This document shows, piece after piece, positions 35,583 to 44,602 of a DNA stretch of 64,000 bases. Below the pieces are notes generated by a model. The model saw nothing but the letters and a program-made list of their open reading frames with translations. It was not told where the DNA came from and did no database searches. Position 1 is the stretch's first letter. Every line of letters begins with the position of its first letter. Where the stretch lies: NCBI GenBank assembly GCA_018828125.1, contig JAHJWB010000003.1, positions 463,034 to 527,033 of the forward strand. The letters are read 5' to 3'. This DNA is from Gammaproteobacteria bacterium (GTDB taxonomy: Bacteria; Pseudomonadota; Gammaproteobacteria; Burkholderiales; Burkholderiaceae_C). The position numbers and the translations under genes are program-made.

Positions 35583-36687
35583 TTAGACGCCTTGCTTCAA
35601 AGAGGCTTCGATGAAAGCGTCCAGATCGCCGTCCAGCACCTTCTGGGTGGCCGAGATTTCGACGTTGGTGCGCAGGTCCTTGATGCGGCTGTTGTCCAGC
35701 ACATAGCTGCGAATCTGGTGGCCCCAGCCCACGTCGGTCTTGGTGTCTTCCAGCTTCTGGGCTTCTTCCTGGCGCTTGCGCATCTCGAAGTCATACAGCT
35801 TGGAGCGCAGGCGCTGCCACGCGATGTCGCGGTTGCCATGTTGGCTGCGGCCGTCCTGGCACTGCACCACGATGCCGGTCGGGATGTGCGTCAGGCGCAC
35901 GGCCGAGTCGGTCTTGTTGATGTGCTGGCCGCCTGCGCCGGAAGCGCGGTAGGTGTCGGTGCGCACGTCCGCCGGGTTGATGTTGATCTCGATGGAGTCG
36001 TCGATCTCCGGATAGACAAACAGCGACGCAAACGAAGTGTGGCGGCCGCCAGACGAGTCGAACGGGCTCTTGCGCACCAGGCGGTGCACCCCGGTTTCGG
36101 TGCGCAGAAGGCCATAGGCGTACTCGCCTTCCACCTTGATCGTGGCGCTCTTGAGTCCAGCCACGTCGCCCGGGGTTTCTTCTTCGACCGTGGTCTTGAA
36201 GCCCTTGCGCTCGGCGTACTTGAGGTACTGGCGCAGCAGCATGCTGGCCCAGTCGCAGGCCTCGGTGCCCCCGGCACCCGCCTGGATGTCGATGAAGCAG
36301 TTGAGTGGGTCGGCCTCCATGCGGAACATGCGGCGGAATTCAAGCTGCTCGATCTCGGGCTTGAGCTTGGCGGTTTCGGCCTCGATGACCATCAGGCCTG
36401 CTTCGTCGCCTTCTTCCTTGCTCATGTCATAGAGCTCGGTGTTGTCGGCCAGCTCGCGCGTGAGTTTTTCCAGCGTCAATACGACGCCGTCCAGCGACTT
36501 CTTTTCTTTGCCCAGCTCCTGGGCTTTCTTCGGATCGTTCCAGACCGAAGGGTCTTCCAGCGACGCGTTTACCGTGCGCAGGCGTTCGAATTTGGCATCG
36601 AAGTCAAAGATACCTCCGTAACTCTTGCGTTCGCATGGTCAGGTCGGAGAGGGTGTTGCCAATGAGGTTGATACGTTCTGCGTCCAT
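35583..36687 (-). CDS. prfB: peptide chain release factor 2 with programmed +1 frameshift
   Basis: RF2 ends translation at UGA and UAA. The 27-codon first frame starts at 36687 ([18 protein letters not shown]) and stops at an in-frame TGA at 36604-36606. Shifting +1 there joins the second frame ([12 protein letters not shown] onward) to 35583, for about 367 residues in total. The stop-recognition tripeptide SPF is in [11 protein letters not shown], and the catalytic GGQ is in [15 protein letters not shown]. The frameshift makes RF2 limit its own synthesis. A gene model starting at 36479 would miss the N-terminal domain. Confidence 0.97.
36603..36622 (-). promoter_or_regulatory. prfB programmed frameshift site
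   Basis: On the minus strand, CGGAGGTATCTTTGAC has the Shine-Dalgarno-like GGAGG three bases before the slippery CTT, then the TGA stop followed by C. This is the classic RF2 autoregulation signal. Confidence 0.95.
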
Positions 36688-36825
36688 GATTCTTGTCCTG
36701 GGTGTTCTGTGGAATAACCGGCAATTTTCTCATGGGATGGGTCGGAGCCCCATCAATGCCCCCTGGCGGGGCTGATGCCGCGTTTGAGGTGTTCTCAAAC
36801 GCGAATATTTTGCAGATGAAATTTC

Positions 36826-36889
36826 AAAAATAATAGCAGCTAACGCTTTATGGATAAGCGCTAGAGGCCAATTTCATTCAAATTTCGTC
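36826..36889 (+). repeat. palindromic repeat copy upstream of prfB
   Basis: AATAATAGCAGCTAACGCTT, then TATGGATAAGCGCTAGAGG and CCAATTTCATTCAAATTTC, nearly identical at its right end to copy 1. A separate hairpin, GCGTTTGAG / CTCAAACGC, lies at 36780-36802. Confidence 0.92.
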
Positions 36890-36919
36890 CGTGTGTCGCT
36901 CAATGCCCTTCCAAGGCAG

Positions 36920-37828
36920 TCATGCTTCGTTCAGAAACTGCTCGATCAGCTGAGCCACCTGTTCGGGCTGGTCATGGTGCAGCATGTGGCCCGCGTCGTG
37001 CACCACGGCGGTACGGCAGGTGCGCACATGGGTCAGGCGCTGGTGGTACTCGTCCAGCGTGTACTTACCGCTCCACCATTGGCTCAGGCTGTCGCCGCTG
37101 GCTTCGACGGCCAGCACCGGGGCGGTGATGCGCTCGTAGATGGCCAGGGCTTCATCAGCGCGAAAGAGCTGCGCGCTGGTGATCTTGTGAGCGGGATCCC
37201 CCAGGATCTCCCACAGCCCCTGCGCGTTGGGCCGCGCCCAGTGCTGTGCCAACCATTGGGCCTTGTCTTCTGACAGGCGCGGATTGGTTTTCATGAGCCG
37301 ACGGGCCACGCCGTCGGCACTGTCGTAGGTCTTCAGGGCCTTGTCGCCCTGGTGCAACTGCTTGATCTCGTCGATCCACTGTGCGTAGCGCTTGGGTGCC
37401 TGTGCCGGCCGCGTGGCGGGCAGGCCAAATCCTTCCAGGTTGACGAGCTTGCGAACGCGCTCGGGCCGAACGCCCGCGTACATCATGGCCACGTTGCCGC
37501 CCATGCTGTGGCCCACCAGATCGATGGCCTGGCCGGGGGCGTAATGGTCGAGCAGCAAATCCAGATCGGCCAAGTAGTCGGCAAAAAAATAGTGGTCGGC
37601 CTGCGCGCTTGACGTGAGCCCGAAACCACGCCAGTCGGGCGCGATGATGCGCCGCTCTTGCTGCAGCGCATCGACCGTGAACTGGTACGAGGCACTTACA
37701 TCCATCCACCCATGTACCAGCACTAGCGGGGGCAGGTCGCTCTGCTCGGGCCCCCAGTGGCGCACGTGGTAGTTCAGATGGCGCAGCGCAAGGTTGCTGC
37801 TGCGGGAGGATTTGCGGGGTGCGTACAT
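36920..37828 (-). CDS. alpha/beta-fold hydrolase
   Basis: A serine hydrolase of about 302 residues. The oxyanion motif is LVHGWMDVSASY, the nucleophile elbow is DLVGHSMGGNVAMMYAG (Ser in GHSMGG), and the late His is in VHDAGHMLHHDQPEQV. The acid residue is probably in AVEASGDSL. The family covers esterases, haloalkane-like and C-C bond hydrolases, so no substrate can be given. ATG 37828 (MYAPRKSSRSS) is preferred. A GTG at 37879 would add 17 residues, and neither has a clear ribosome-binding site. Confidence 0.88.
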   Translation of the reverse strand: MYAPRKSSRSSNLALRHLNYHVRHWGPEQSDLPPLVLVHGWMDVSASYQFTVDALQQERRIIAPDWRGFGLTSSAQADHYFFADYLADLDLLLDHYAPGQAIDLVGHSMGGNVAMMYAGVRPERVRKLVNLEGFGLPATRPAQAPKRYAQWIDEIKQLHQGDKALKTYDSADGVARRLMKTNPRLSEDKAQWLAQHWARPNAQGLWEILGDPAHKITSAQLFRADEALAIYERITAPVLAVEASGDSLSQWWSGKYTLDEYHQRLTHVRTCRTAVVHDAGHMLHHDQPEQVAQLIEQFLNEA

Positions 37829-38161
37829 GAGAAATTGCGGGCGTGGGAAGTGGGGGGCAAGAAGGCGCGCCTGCGTCACCCAGCATCAGCGGGGTGGGGC
37901 GACATCGCGTGTGGTTGCCATGTTACTTCTGCAGGTGGCGTGCTGCGCGGGCGGCCTGTCGCACAGGTGGCTGGCGCGATGCCCCGGCGGCGAACGCCGC
38001 GTGCACTTGTACTGGGGACGGCCGCACGCCCGGCAGGGCCGTATCTGCACCGCCTGTGTCTGCGTTGGGAACAAGCGCTGCAGGGCTGCCTGGTCGCGGT
38101 GCCGTGCTGTCCGATGCGCCCCTGGCTGATGCCTTTGTGGTGCAGCTGGGACGCGCTGGAT
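37829..38161. other. 333-base gap between the hydrolase and the AraC regulator
   Basis: Several overlapping frames are open on both strands here because of the high GC content. None has a ribosome-binding site, a recognisable domain or a natural amino-acid composition (they are rich in Arg, Cys and Trp). I see no credible gene and no clear terminator. Confidence 0.5.
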
Positions 38162-39202
38162 TCAGTGCGCGCGGTCCTGGCGGCGCGTGTCCGACGGGGT
38201 CTCGCCAAAACGCTTGCGGTAGCCCTCGGAAAAGTGCCCCAGGTGAAAGAATCCGTAGCGCGCTGCGATGTCCGAGACCTGGGGGGCGCGCTCGGCCGCA
38301 GAGGGCTGCAGCAGAGCGGCACGCGCGGCATCGAGCCGCAGATCGCGCAGGAAGGCCATGGGGCTCTTGCCTGTGCACTGTGCAAAGGTCTGTTGTAGCG
38401 ACCGGGCGCTAATGCCCACATGTGCGCACACCTCGGCCAGGGTGATGGGCAGCTCCAGCCGGCTGTGCATGAACTCCTGCGCGCGCTTGACCACGCGCGG
38501 CAGCACCACGGGTGCGCTGCCAGGCATGGCAGTGCCGGCCGCCAGGGCCTGTGAATAGTTGTGCTGCGTGGATAGCAGCACGCTGGTGAGCAGGTGGCTC
38601 TCGGCCTGCTCAGCCAGTACCGGGTGCCCCAGCAGGAAGGCGTTGGTCTCCACCGCCGAGCGCAGGTAGGCAATGAAGCTGGCCATGCCCATGAGCGCAG
38701 GCTGGGCCAGGTCCACCCCCAGGTCGAACACCAGCGGCTGCTGCACCGGTGCCTGCAGCAGGGCCGACAGGCGGGTGTGCAAGGCCGCGCGGTCGATCTT
38801 GACGATGAACTGCGGGCTGTCTTCGTGCCAGCGCATGGACAACTGCTCGGTGGGCGAGGGCAGCGAGGCCATAAGCGCATGCGACTCCACCGCCTGGCCG
38901 CCGCAGCGCACCGTGGCGCCACCGCGCAGCGGTATCTGCAGCAGGTAGAAGCCGCCCAGGTGGCCCGGCTCGATGCGCACGGCCGGGCCGTATTGCACGT
39001 AGTTCAGGCTGGCATCGCGGTGCAGGGGCACGCTGTGGTGGCAGGCATCGAGTTGCGCGCCCCGGTGCAGGGTGGCCAGCTCGTGCGGACAGAAAACGCG
39101 GCCCACGAGCTCGCGCGCCTCGTCCAGGTCGTGGCTGTCGAACAGGCGAAAACGCTCCAGCGGTAGCGGGTGCGCGGTGCTGCTCTGCGGGGCGGTGTGC
39201 AT
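38162..39202 (-). CDS. AraC-family transcriptional regulator
   Basis: A protein of about 346 residues. The N-terminal cupin-like AraC-binding domain covers about 20-190 (SVPLHRDASLNYVQYGPAVRIE, YLLQIPLRGGATV). The C-terminal double helix-turn-helix covers about 235-340 (PITLAEVCAHVGISARSLQQTFAQCTGKSPMAFLRDLRL and ALQ-type GFFHLGHFSEGYRKRFGETPS). Regulators of this AraC_binding_2 type control aromatic and ketone degradation genes. It is divergent from the SDR-monooxygenase-hydrolase operon, its likely target. ATG 39202 was chosen over a TTG at 39235. Confidence 0.92.
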   Translation of the reverse strand: MHTAPQSSTAHPLPLERFRLFDSHDLDEARELVGRVFCPHELATLHRGAQLDACHHSVPLHRDASLNYVQYGPAVRIEPGHLGGFYLLQIPLRGGATVRCGGQAVESHALMASLPSPTEQLSMRWHEDSPQFIVKIDRAALHTRLSALLQAPVQQPLVFDLGVDLAQPALMGMASFIAYLRSAVETNAFLLGHPVLAEQAESHLLTSVLLSTQHNYSQALAAGTAMPGSAPVVLPRVVKRAQEFMHSRLELPITLAEVCAHVGISARSLQQTFAQCTGKSPMAFLRDLRLDAARAALLQPSAAERAPQVSDIAARYGFFHLGHFSEGYRKRFGETPSDTRRQDRAH

Positions 39203-39449
39203 GCGGATCGGCTGGTGGTGTGGGTTCTTGGGCAAGCACGAACCACGCTATCGCAAGGGCACGAAAACATGCGTTTGCGGGATACGCCCTGCGCTTTCGG
39301 GATGCGGATGCGCGGTCTGCCTTTCTATTCTTGTGCAGGCCCCGGGTGCTGCGCAAGAGCGTTAGCACCCGGGTACACGGGGCGGATGTGACGGCGTGTT
39401 ACCGCTGCTGCACTGCAACATGTTTCGGACAACACAGGAGTCAGTCAGC

Positions 39450-40250
39450 ATGGTCCAGGGATTCGACAGCATGCGCGGCAAGAGCGCGATCGTGACCGGG
39501 GGCGCCACCCTCATCGGCGCCGGGGTGGTGCGTGCCCTGCACCAGGCTGGGGTGCGGGTGGTGGTGGCCGACATCAACGCCGAGGCCGGGCAGGCGCTGG
39601 CGGAAGAATTGGGCGAGGGGGTGCTGTTCAGCCGTACCGACATCACCGACGACGCCCAGGTGGCCACCTGCGTGGCCCTGGCTGCGGAGCGCCACGGCGG
39701 GGTGAACTACCTGGTGAACCTGGCCTGCTCCTACCTGGACGACGGCATCGCCTCGCCGCGCGAGGACTGGCTGACTTCGCTCAACGTCAACCTGGTCAGC
39801 GCGGTGATGGTGCTCAAGGCCGTGCGCCCGCACTTCCAGCAGGCGGGGGGCGGGGCGGTGGTCAACTTCACCAGCATCTCTTCGGGCGTGGCCCAGACCG
39901 GGCGCTGGCTGTATCCGGTGGGTAAGGCGGCCATGGTGCAACTCACGCGCAGCATGGCCATGGACTTGGCGGGCGAGGGCGTGCGCGTGAACAGCGTCTC
40001 GCCTGGTTGGACCTGGTCGGCCATCATGGACCAGCTCACCGGTGGTGACCGCGCCAAGACCGACCGCGTGGCCGCACCCTTCCACCTGCTGCGCCGCGTG
40101 GGCGACCCGGCCGAGGTGGCAAACGTGGTCCTCTTCCTGTGCTCGGACATGGCCAGCTTCGTGACCGGTGCCGACTATGCGTGCGACGGCGGCTACTCGG
40201 CCATGGGGCCCGAGTCGCATGAGCCTGCCATTCCCAAACTCATGTCCTGA
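39450..40250 (+). CDS. short-chain dehydrogenase/reductase (SDR)
   Basis: A 266-residue NAD(P)-dependent oxidoreductase. The cofactor motif is TGGATLIGAG, the Asp in VVVADINAEAG suggests NAD preference, and the catalytic Ser is in NFTSISSG with YPVGK as the YxxxK motif. The C-terminal NVVLFLCSDMASFVTGADYACDGGYSAMG is typical of classical SDRs. It probably oxidises an alcohol to a ketone as the first step of the operon (inference). ATG 39450 has AGGAG upstream. It is followed 12 bases later by the monooxygenase gene. Confidence 0.92.
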   Translation: MVQGFDSMRGKSAIVTGGATLIGAGVVRALHQAGVRVVVADINAEAGQALAEELGEGVLFSRTDITDDAQVATCVALAAERHGGVNYLVNLACSYLDDGIASPREDWLTSLNVNLVSAVMVLKAVRPHFQQAGGGAVVNFTSISSGVAQTGRWLYPVGKAAMVQLTRSMAMDLAGEGVRVNSVSPGWTWSAIMDQLTGGDRAKTDRVAAPFHLLRRVGDPAEVANVVLFLCSDMASFVTGADYACDGGYSAMGPESHEPAIPKLMS

Positions 40251-40262
40251 AGGAGCGCCACC

Positions 40263-41807
40263 ATGACCAGAACCGTAAGCATCATCGGTGCCGGCTTTGC
40301 CGGCCTTTCCACCGCCAAGGTGCTGCGCGCCTTTGGCTTTGAGGTGACGGTGTTCGAAAAGGAGCCCGACGTGGGCGGCGTCTGGGCCGCCGCGCGCCGC
40401 TACCCGGGCCTGACCACGCAGAACCCGCGCACCACCTATGCGCTGTCGGATTTTCCGATGCCGGCCAGCTACCCCGAGTGGCCTTCGGGCCAGCAGGTGC
40501 AGGCCTACCTGCACTCGTATGCCGAGCACTTCGGCCTGCTGCCATTCCTGCGCATGTCCACCACGGTGGAAAGCGCGGTGCTCGATGAAGAGGCCGGTGT
40601 GTGGACCGTGAAGGCGCGCCGCGCAGCGACCGCCCAGGGCGGCGCCATGCCGGCCGAGGTGCACCGCTTCGACTACCTGGTGGTGTGCAACGGCATCTTC
40701 AGCGAGCCGGCCGTGCCGCACTACCCCGGTGTGGATGAATTCGTGGCTGCGGGCGGGCGGGTGTGCCATACCAGCCAGTTCAACGATGCGGGCGAGGCGC
40801 ACGGCAAGCATGTGCTGGTGGTGGGCTACGGCAAATCGTCGTGCGACGTGGCGAATGCGATTGCGGCGGACAGCGCCAGCACCACGGTGCTCGCGCGCCA
40901 ACTGATCTGGAAGATCCCCAAGAAGTTCATGAACGTGCTGAACTTCAAGTTCCTGCTGCTCACGCGCATGGGCGAGGCGCTGTTCAAGTACATCGAGCCC
41001 AAGGGCTTCGAGAAATTCCTGCACGGCCCGGGCCTGCCGGTGCGCAACTCCATGCTGGGCAGCGTGGAATCGGTGGTCACGCGTCAGCTGAAGCTGCGCG
41101 AGATCGGACTGCACCCCGGCACTCCGCTTGAAACCATCGCCCGCAGCACCGTGAGCCTTGTGACCGATGGTTTCTACGAAAAGGTGGCCGCAGGCGAACT
41201 GGGCGTGCGAAAGGGCGTCAGCATCCGCAGCCTGCAGCCGGGCCAGGCCGTACTGAGCAACGGCGAGACGGTGCCCGCCGACCTCGTGATCTGCGGCACG
41301 GGCTGGCACCAGCAGGTGCCGTTCTTCGACAACAGTGTGCTGCAGCGCGTGACCGATGCGCGCGGCAATTTCCGGCTGTACCGCTCCATCCTGCCGGTGG
41401 GCATGCCGCGCCTGGCGTTCAACGGCTACAACTCCTCGTTCTTCAGCCAGCTCAACTGCGAGATCGGTGCGCTGTGGCTGGCCAACCACCTGCGCGGCGG
41501 GCTGCAGCTGCCCGCGCAGGACACGATGAACGCGCAGATCGACCGGCGCCTGGCCTGGATGGAGGAGCGCACCGATGGCAAACACTCTAAGGGCACCAAC
41601 ATCATCCCGTTCTCGGTGCACAACATCGACGAGCTGCTGCAGGACATGGGGCTGCCCCTGGGCGTGCTCACCCGCTTCAAGCAGTGGCTGGGGCCGGTGG
41701 ACCCGTCGGACTATGCTGTGGTCACGCGCCAGTTGCTGGCGCGGCATGCGGGCGCACCCTCCACGGCAGGCGCCCCCCAGGCAACCCCCGGTGCTGCTGC
41801 CTCCTGA
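40263..41807 (+). CDS. flavin-containing monooxygenase (class B, FMO/BVMO-like)
   Basis: A 514-residue class B flavoprotein. The FAD Rossmann motif GAGFAGLSTAKVLRAFG is at residues 8-24, the second nucleotide motif VVGYGKSSCDVANAIA is near 185, and the class fingerprint region reads GGRVCHTSQFND. This is closer to the FMO pattern (GxxxHxxxF) than to the Baeyer-Villiger FxGxxxHxxxW, but with departures at the first Phe. It could oxygenate a heteroatom or a ketone. The lactonase-type hydrolase gene downstream favours ketone-to-ester chemistry. AAGGAG precedes the ATG. Confidence 0.9.
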   Translation: MTRTVSIIGAGFAGLSTAKVLRAFGFEVTVFEKEPDVGGVWAAARRYPGLTTQNPRTTYALSDFPMPASYPEWPSGQQVQAYLHSYAEHFGLLPFLRMSTTVESAVLDEEAGVWTVKARRAATAQGGAMPAEVHRFDYLVVCNGIFSEPAVPHYPGVDEFVAAGGRVCHTSQFNDAGEAHGKHVLVVGYGKSSCDVANAIAADSASTTVLARQLIWKIPKKFMNVLNFKFLLLTRMGEALFKYIEPKGFEKFLHGPGLPVRNSMLGSVESVVTRQLKLREIGLHPGTPLETIARSTVSLVTDGFYEKVAAGELGVRKGVSIRSLQPGQAVLSNGETVPADLVICGTGWHQQVPFFDNSVLQRVTDARGNFRLYRSILPVGMPRLAFNGYNSSFFSQLNCEIGALWLANHLRGGLQLPAQDTMNAQIDRRLAWMEERTDGKHSKGTNIIPFSVHNIDELLQDMGLPLGVLTRFKQWLGPVDPSDYAVVTRQLLARHAGAPSTAGAPQATPGAAAS

Positions 41808-41846
41808 ACCTCTCACGCAAATCCACCACCCATAAGGATCCCCACC

Positions 41847-43067
41847 ATGCCAGGACAATGGACCACGCTCGATGCCGCAGACGGCAGCGGCAGCTTTCGC
41901 GCCTACCTTGCCACGCCCGCCAGCGGTAGCGGCCCGGGGTTGGTGCTCGCGCAGGAGATCTTCGGCGTCAACGCCACCATGCGCGATGTGGCCGACTACT
42001 ACGCAGAGGAGGGCTATGTGGTGCTGGTGCCCGACCTGTTCTGGCGCCAGGAGCCGGCGGTGGAGCTGGACGCCGCCCGCGACATGCCGCGCGCCTTCGG
42101 GCTCTACCAGGGCTTTGACGAGGCCAAGGGCGTTGACGATCTGCAAACGGCCATCACTGCCCTGCGGGCCAGGCCCGAGGTGGCCGTGCACGGCGGTCGG
42201 GTCGGTGTGCTGGGATTTTGCCTGGGCGGCAAGCTGGCCTACTTGTCGGCCTGCCGCACCGATGCCGACGTGGCGGTGGGCTACTACGGCGTGGGCATCG
42301 AGGCCGCACTGGCCGAGGCTTCGGACATTCAGTGCCGCCTGGTGCTGCACATCGCCGAGCTCGACGGCTTTTGCCCGCCGCCCGCGCGCGAGGCCATCGT
42401 GCAGGCCCTGTCGGGCCGCGAGAACGTGGAGATGTACGTCTACCCCGGCACCGACCATGCGTTTGCCCGCATGGGTGGGGACCACTTCCACAAGCCTTCG
42501 GCCCTGATGGCGCACCAGCGCAGCGTGGCTGCCTTGCGACGCGCAATGGGGCCACACTACGACCTGTCGGCGCTGTGGGACAAGCACTGCGAATACGAGT
42601 TCGCCACGCGCGACGTGGACGCCACCATGTCCACCATGGTGGCCGAGCCCTATGTGAACCACATTCCCACCATGACGGGCGGCGTGGGTTACCGCCACCT
42701 GCACGACTTCTACACGCGCCACTTCGTCAACAGCAACCCGCCCGATACCAGCCTCACGCCGATCTCGCGCACCGTGGGGGCCACGCAGGTGGTCGACGAA
42801 ATGCTGTTTAGTTTCACCCACACCACCGAGATCCCGTGGATGCTGCCCGACGTGGCGCCCACCGGCCGGCGCGTGGAGGTACCGCTGCTGGCGGTGGTGA
42901 AGTTCCGCGGCGACAAGCTGTTTCACGAGCACATTTACTGGGACCAGGCCAGCGTGCTGGTGCAGGTGGGCTTGCTTGACCCCAAAGGCCTGCCCGTGGC
43001 GGGGGTGGAGACTGCGCGCAAGCTGCTCGACGAGACGCTGCCCTCGAATGGATTGATGGAGCGCTGA
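41847..43067 (+). CDS. dienelactone hydrolase fused to a SnoaL-like domain
   Basis: A 406-residue two-domain protein. Residues 1-235 are a dienelactone hydrolase with Cys125 in GFCLGGK, Glu37 in AQEIFG, Asp173 in ELDGFC and His204 in GTDHAF, the complete Cys-Asp-His set. Residues about 245-400 resemble the NTF2/SnoaL fold (FATRDVDATMSTMVAEPYVNHIPT, LHDFYTRHFV, VDEMLFSFTHTTEIPWMLP). The first domain should open a lactone or enol ester, and the second may bind or isomerise a ring compound. It is third in the operon after the SDR and monooxygenase genes. Confidence 0.88.
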   Translation: MPGQWTTLDAADGSGSFRAYLATPASGSGPGLVLAQEIFGVNATMRDVADYYAEEGYVVLVPDLFWRQEPAVELDAARDMPRAFGLYQGFDEAKGVDDLQTAITALRARPEVAVHGGRVGVLGFCLGGKLAYLSACRTDADVAVGYYGVGIEAALAEASDIQCRLVLHIAELDGFCPPPAREAIVQALSGRENVEMYVYPGTDHAFARMGGDHFHKPSALMAHQRSVAALRRAMGPHYDLSALWDKHCEYEFATRDVDATMSTMVAEPYVNHIPTMTGGVGYRHLHDFYTRHFVNSNPPDTSLTPISRTVGATQVVDEMLFSFTHTTEIPWMLPDVAPTGRRVEVPLLAVVKFRGDKLFHEHIYWDQASVLVQVGLLDPKGLPVAGVETARKLLDETLPSNGLMER

Positions 43068-43200
43068 GCGCGAGAGGTCTCGATGTTCTAGGTGATAACC
43101 CGACAGGCCGTGTGACTGATATGCCGCATCAGAAACAATGATTGGCCGCCGCTGCTGCGCGCGCCTACATTGGGGCCACTAGAACATCAAGGAGACATCC

Positions 43201-44520
43201 ATGCAGCGCATTCTTTGTGCGGGGGCCCTGGCCGCCGGTCTGTTCGTGCAGGGCGCCCAGGCGGGCACCGTGACCGTACTTACCTCCTTCCCCAAGGAAC
43301 TCACCACGGCCTACCAGAAGGCCTTCGAGGCCAGGAACCCGGGGATCAAGGTCGAGATCCTGAACAAGAACACCACGGCGGCGATCGCCTACGTGCGTGA
43401 GCTGCCCGAAGGCCAGCGGCCCGACATCATGTGGGCGTCGGCCCCCGACGCCTTCGAGGTGCTGGCGCGCAACAAGCTGCTGCAGGCCGCGCCGGACACG
43501 AAGAACCCCGCCGCGCCCGCCAAGATTGGCAACTACCCGCTCAACGACCCGCAGGGCCTGTACTACGGCCAGGCGCTGGCGGGTTACGGCATCATGTGGA
43601 ACACCCGCTACCTGCAGGCCAACAAGCTGCCCGCACCCAAGGAGTGGGCCGACCTCACGCGCCCTGAATACTTCGGCCACGTGGCGATCTCCTCGCCCTC
43701 GCGCTCGGGCACCACGCAGCTCACGGTGGAGACGATTTTGCAGGGCGAGGGCTGGGACAAGGGCTGGTCGCAGCTGTTGGCCATGATGGGCAATGCCGCC
43801 GCCGTGACCGACCGCAGCTTTGCCGTGCCCGATGGCGTGAACAACGGCCAGTACGGCATCGGCATCGTGATCGACTTTTTCGGCCTGGCGGGCAAGTACT
43901 CGGGCTTTCCGGTGGATTTTGTTTACCCGGCCATGACGGCGGTGGTGCCCGCCAACATCGCGCTGATTGCGGGCGGCAAGAACACCGAAGAGGCCAAGAA
44001 GTTCATGGCCTTCAGCATGTCGACCGAGGGGCAGCAACTGCTGTTCGATCCCAAGATCAGCCGCCTGCCCATCCTGCCCTACAGCAGCTTGAAGGCGCCC
44101 CCGGGCTACCCCGTGCCGCAAGACGTGGCCAAGCGGGCCAAGGTGCAGTTTGATGCCGTGTTGTCGGAAAGCCGCTACCAGGTGGTGACCAGCCTGTTCG
44201 ACCAGATGGTGACGTTCCGCCTCAAAGAGCTGCAGGGCGCCACCAAGGCCATTCAAGACGCCGAAAAGGCGCTCAAGGCCAAACCCAATGCCAAGGGCAG
44301 TGAACTGGTCCGCCAGGCACGTGACGTGGCGTACGCCCCGCTGGTGGGCGAGAGCAATGTGAAGAACGAAGAGTTTCTGGAGCTGTTCCGCAAGAACCGC
44401 CGCGACGTAGCGGTGTCCAAGCAGCTCACGGGCCTGGAGCAGTTGTGGGCCACCAAGTCACGCGAGAACTATGAGCGTGCGCGCAGCCTGGCCGAGCAGG
44501 CCAAAGGCATGGCCAAGTAA
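43201..44520 (+). CDS. ABC transporter substrate-binding protein (Fe3+/phosphonate-type family)
   Basis: A 439-residue periplasmic binding protein with a signal peptide (ILCAGALAAGLFVQGAQA, cut near residue 22). The mature fold is of the type 2 (FbpA / AEP-binding) family: VTVLTSFPKELTTAYQKAFEARNPGIKVE, IMWASAPDAFEVLA, YYGQALAGYGIMWNTRYL. It is longer than usual because of a roughly 90-residue helical C-terminal extension (from about 345). The genes for the permease and ATPase follow directly. The ligand may be the substrate or product of the upstream oxidative enzymes. AAGGAG precedes the ATG. Confidence 0.9.
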   Translation: MQRILCAGALAAGLFVQGAQAGTVTVLTSFPKELTTAYQKAFEARNPGIKVEILNKNTTAAIAYVRELPEGQRPDIMWASAPDAFEVLARNKLLQAAPDTKNPAAPAKIGNYPLNDPQGLYYGQALAGYGIMWNTRYLQANKLPAPKEWADLTRPEYFGHVAISSPSRSGTTQLTVETILQGEGWDKGWSQLLAMMGNAAAVTDRSFAVPDGVNNGQYGIGIVIDFFGLAGKYSGFPVDFVYPAMTAVVPANIALIAGGKNTEEAKKFMAFSMSTEGQQLLFDPKISRLPILPYSSLKAPPGYPVPQDVAKRAKVQFDAVLSESRYQVVTSLFDQMVTFRLKELQGATKAIQDAEKALKAKPNAKGSELVRQARDVAYAPLVGESNVKNEEFLELFRKNRRDVAVSKQLTGLEQLWATKSRENYERARSLAEQAKGMAK

Positions 44521-44602
44521 CCGCACGTCCTGCATCACGCCACCCCACCCACCTGGCGCACGCGCGCCCAAGGCGCTCCGCAAGGGCGCCGGGAACCCCA
44601 CT

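Noticed and set aside
37757-38398. A 213-codon plus-strand ORF between the hydrolase and AraC genes
   Set aside because: It overlaps both real genes on the other strand, lacks a ribosome-binding site, and gives an Arg/Cys/Trp-rich product with no domain.
39441-42932. An open frame of 1163 codons on the minus strand
   Set aside because: It is antisense to three genes with clear families (SDR, monooxygenase, dienelactone hydrolase) and its product is His/Arg/Gly-rich without a domain. It is a by-product of high GC at third positions. The same applies to the long minus-strand frames at 20109-21458, 21629-23734, 44426-46393 and 46128-47468, and to the plus-strand frames at 15092-16963, 33341-34942 and 34857-36665.
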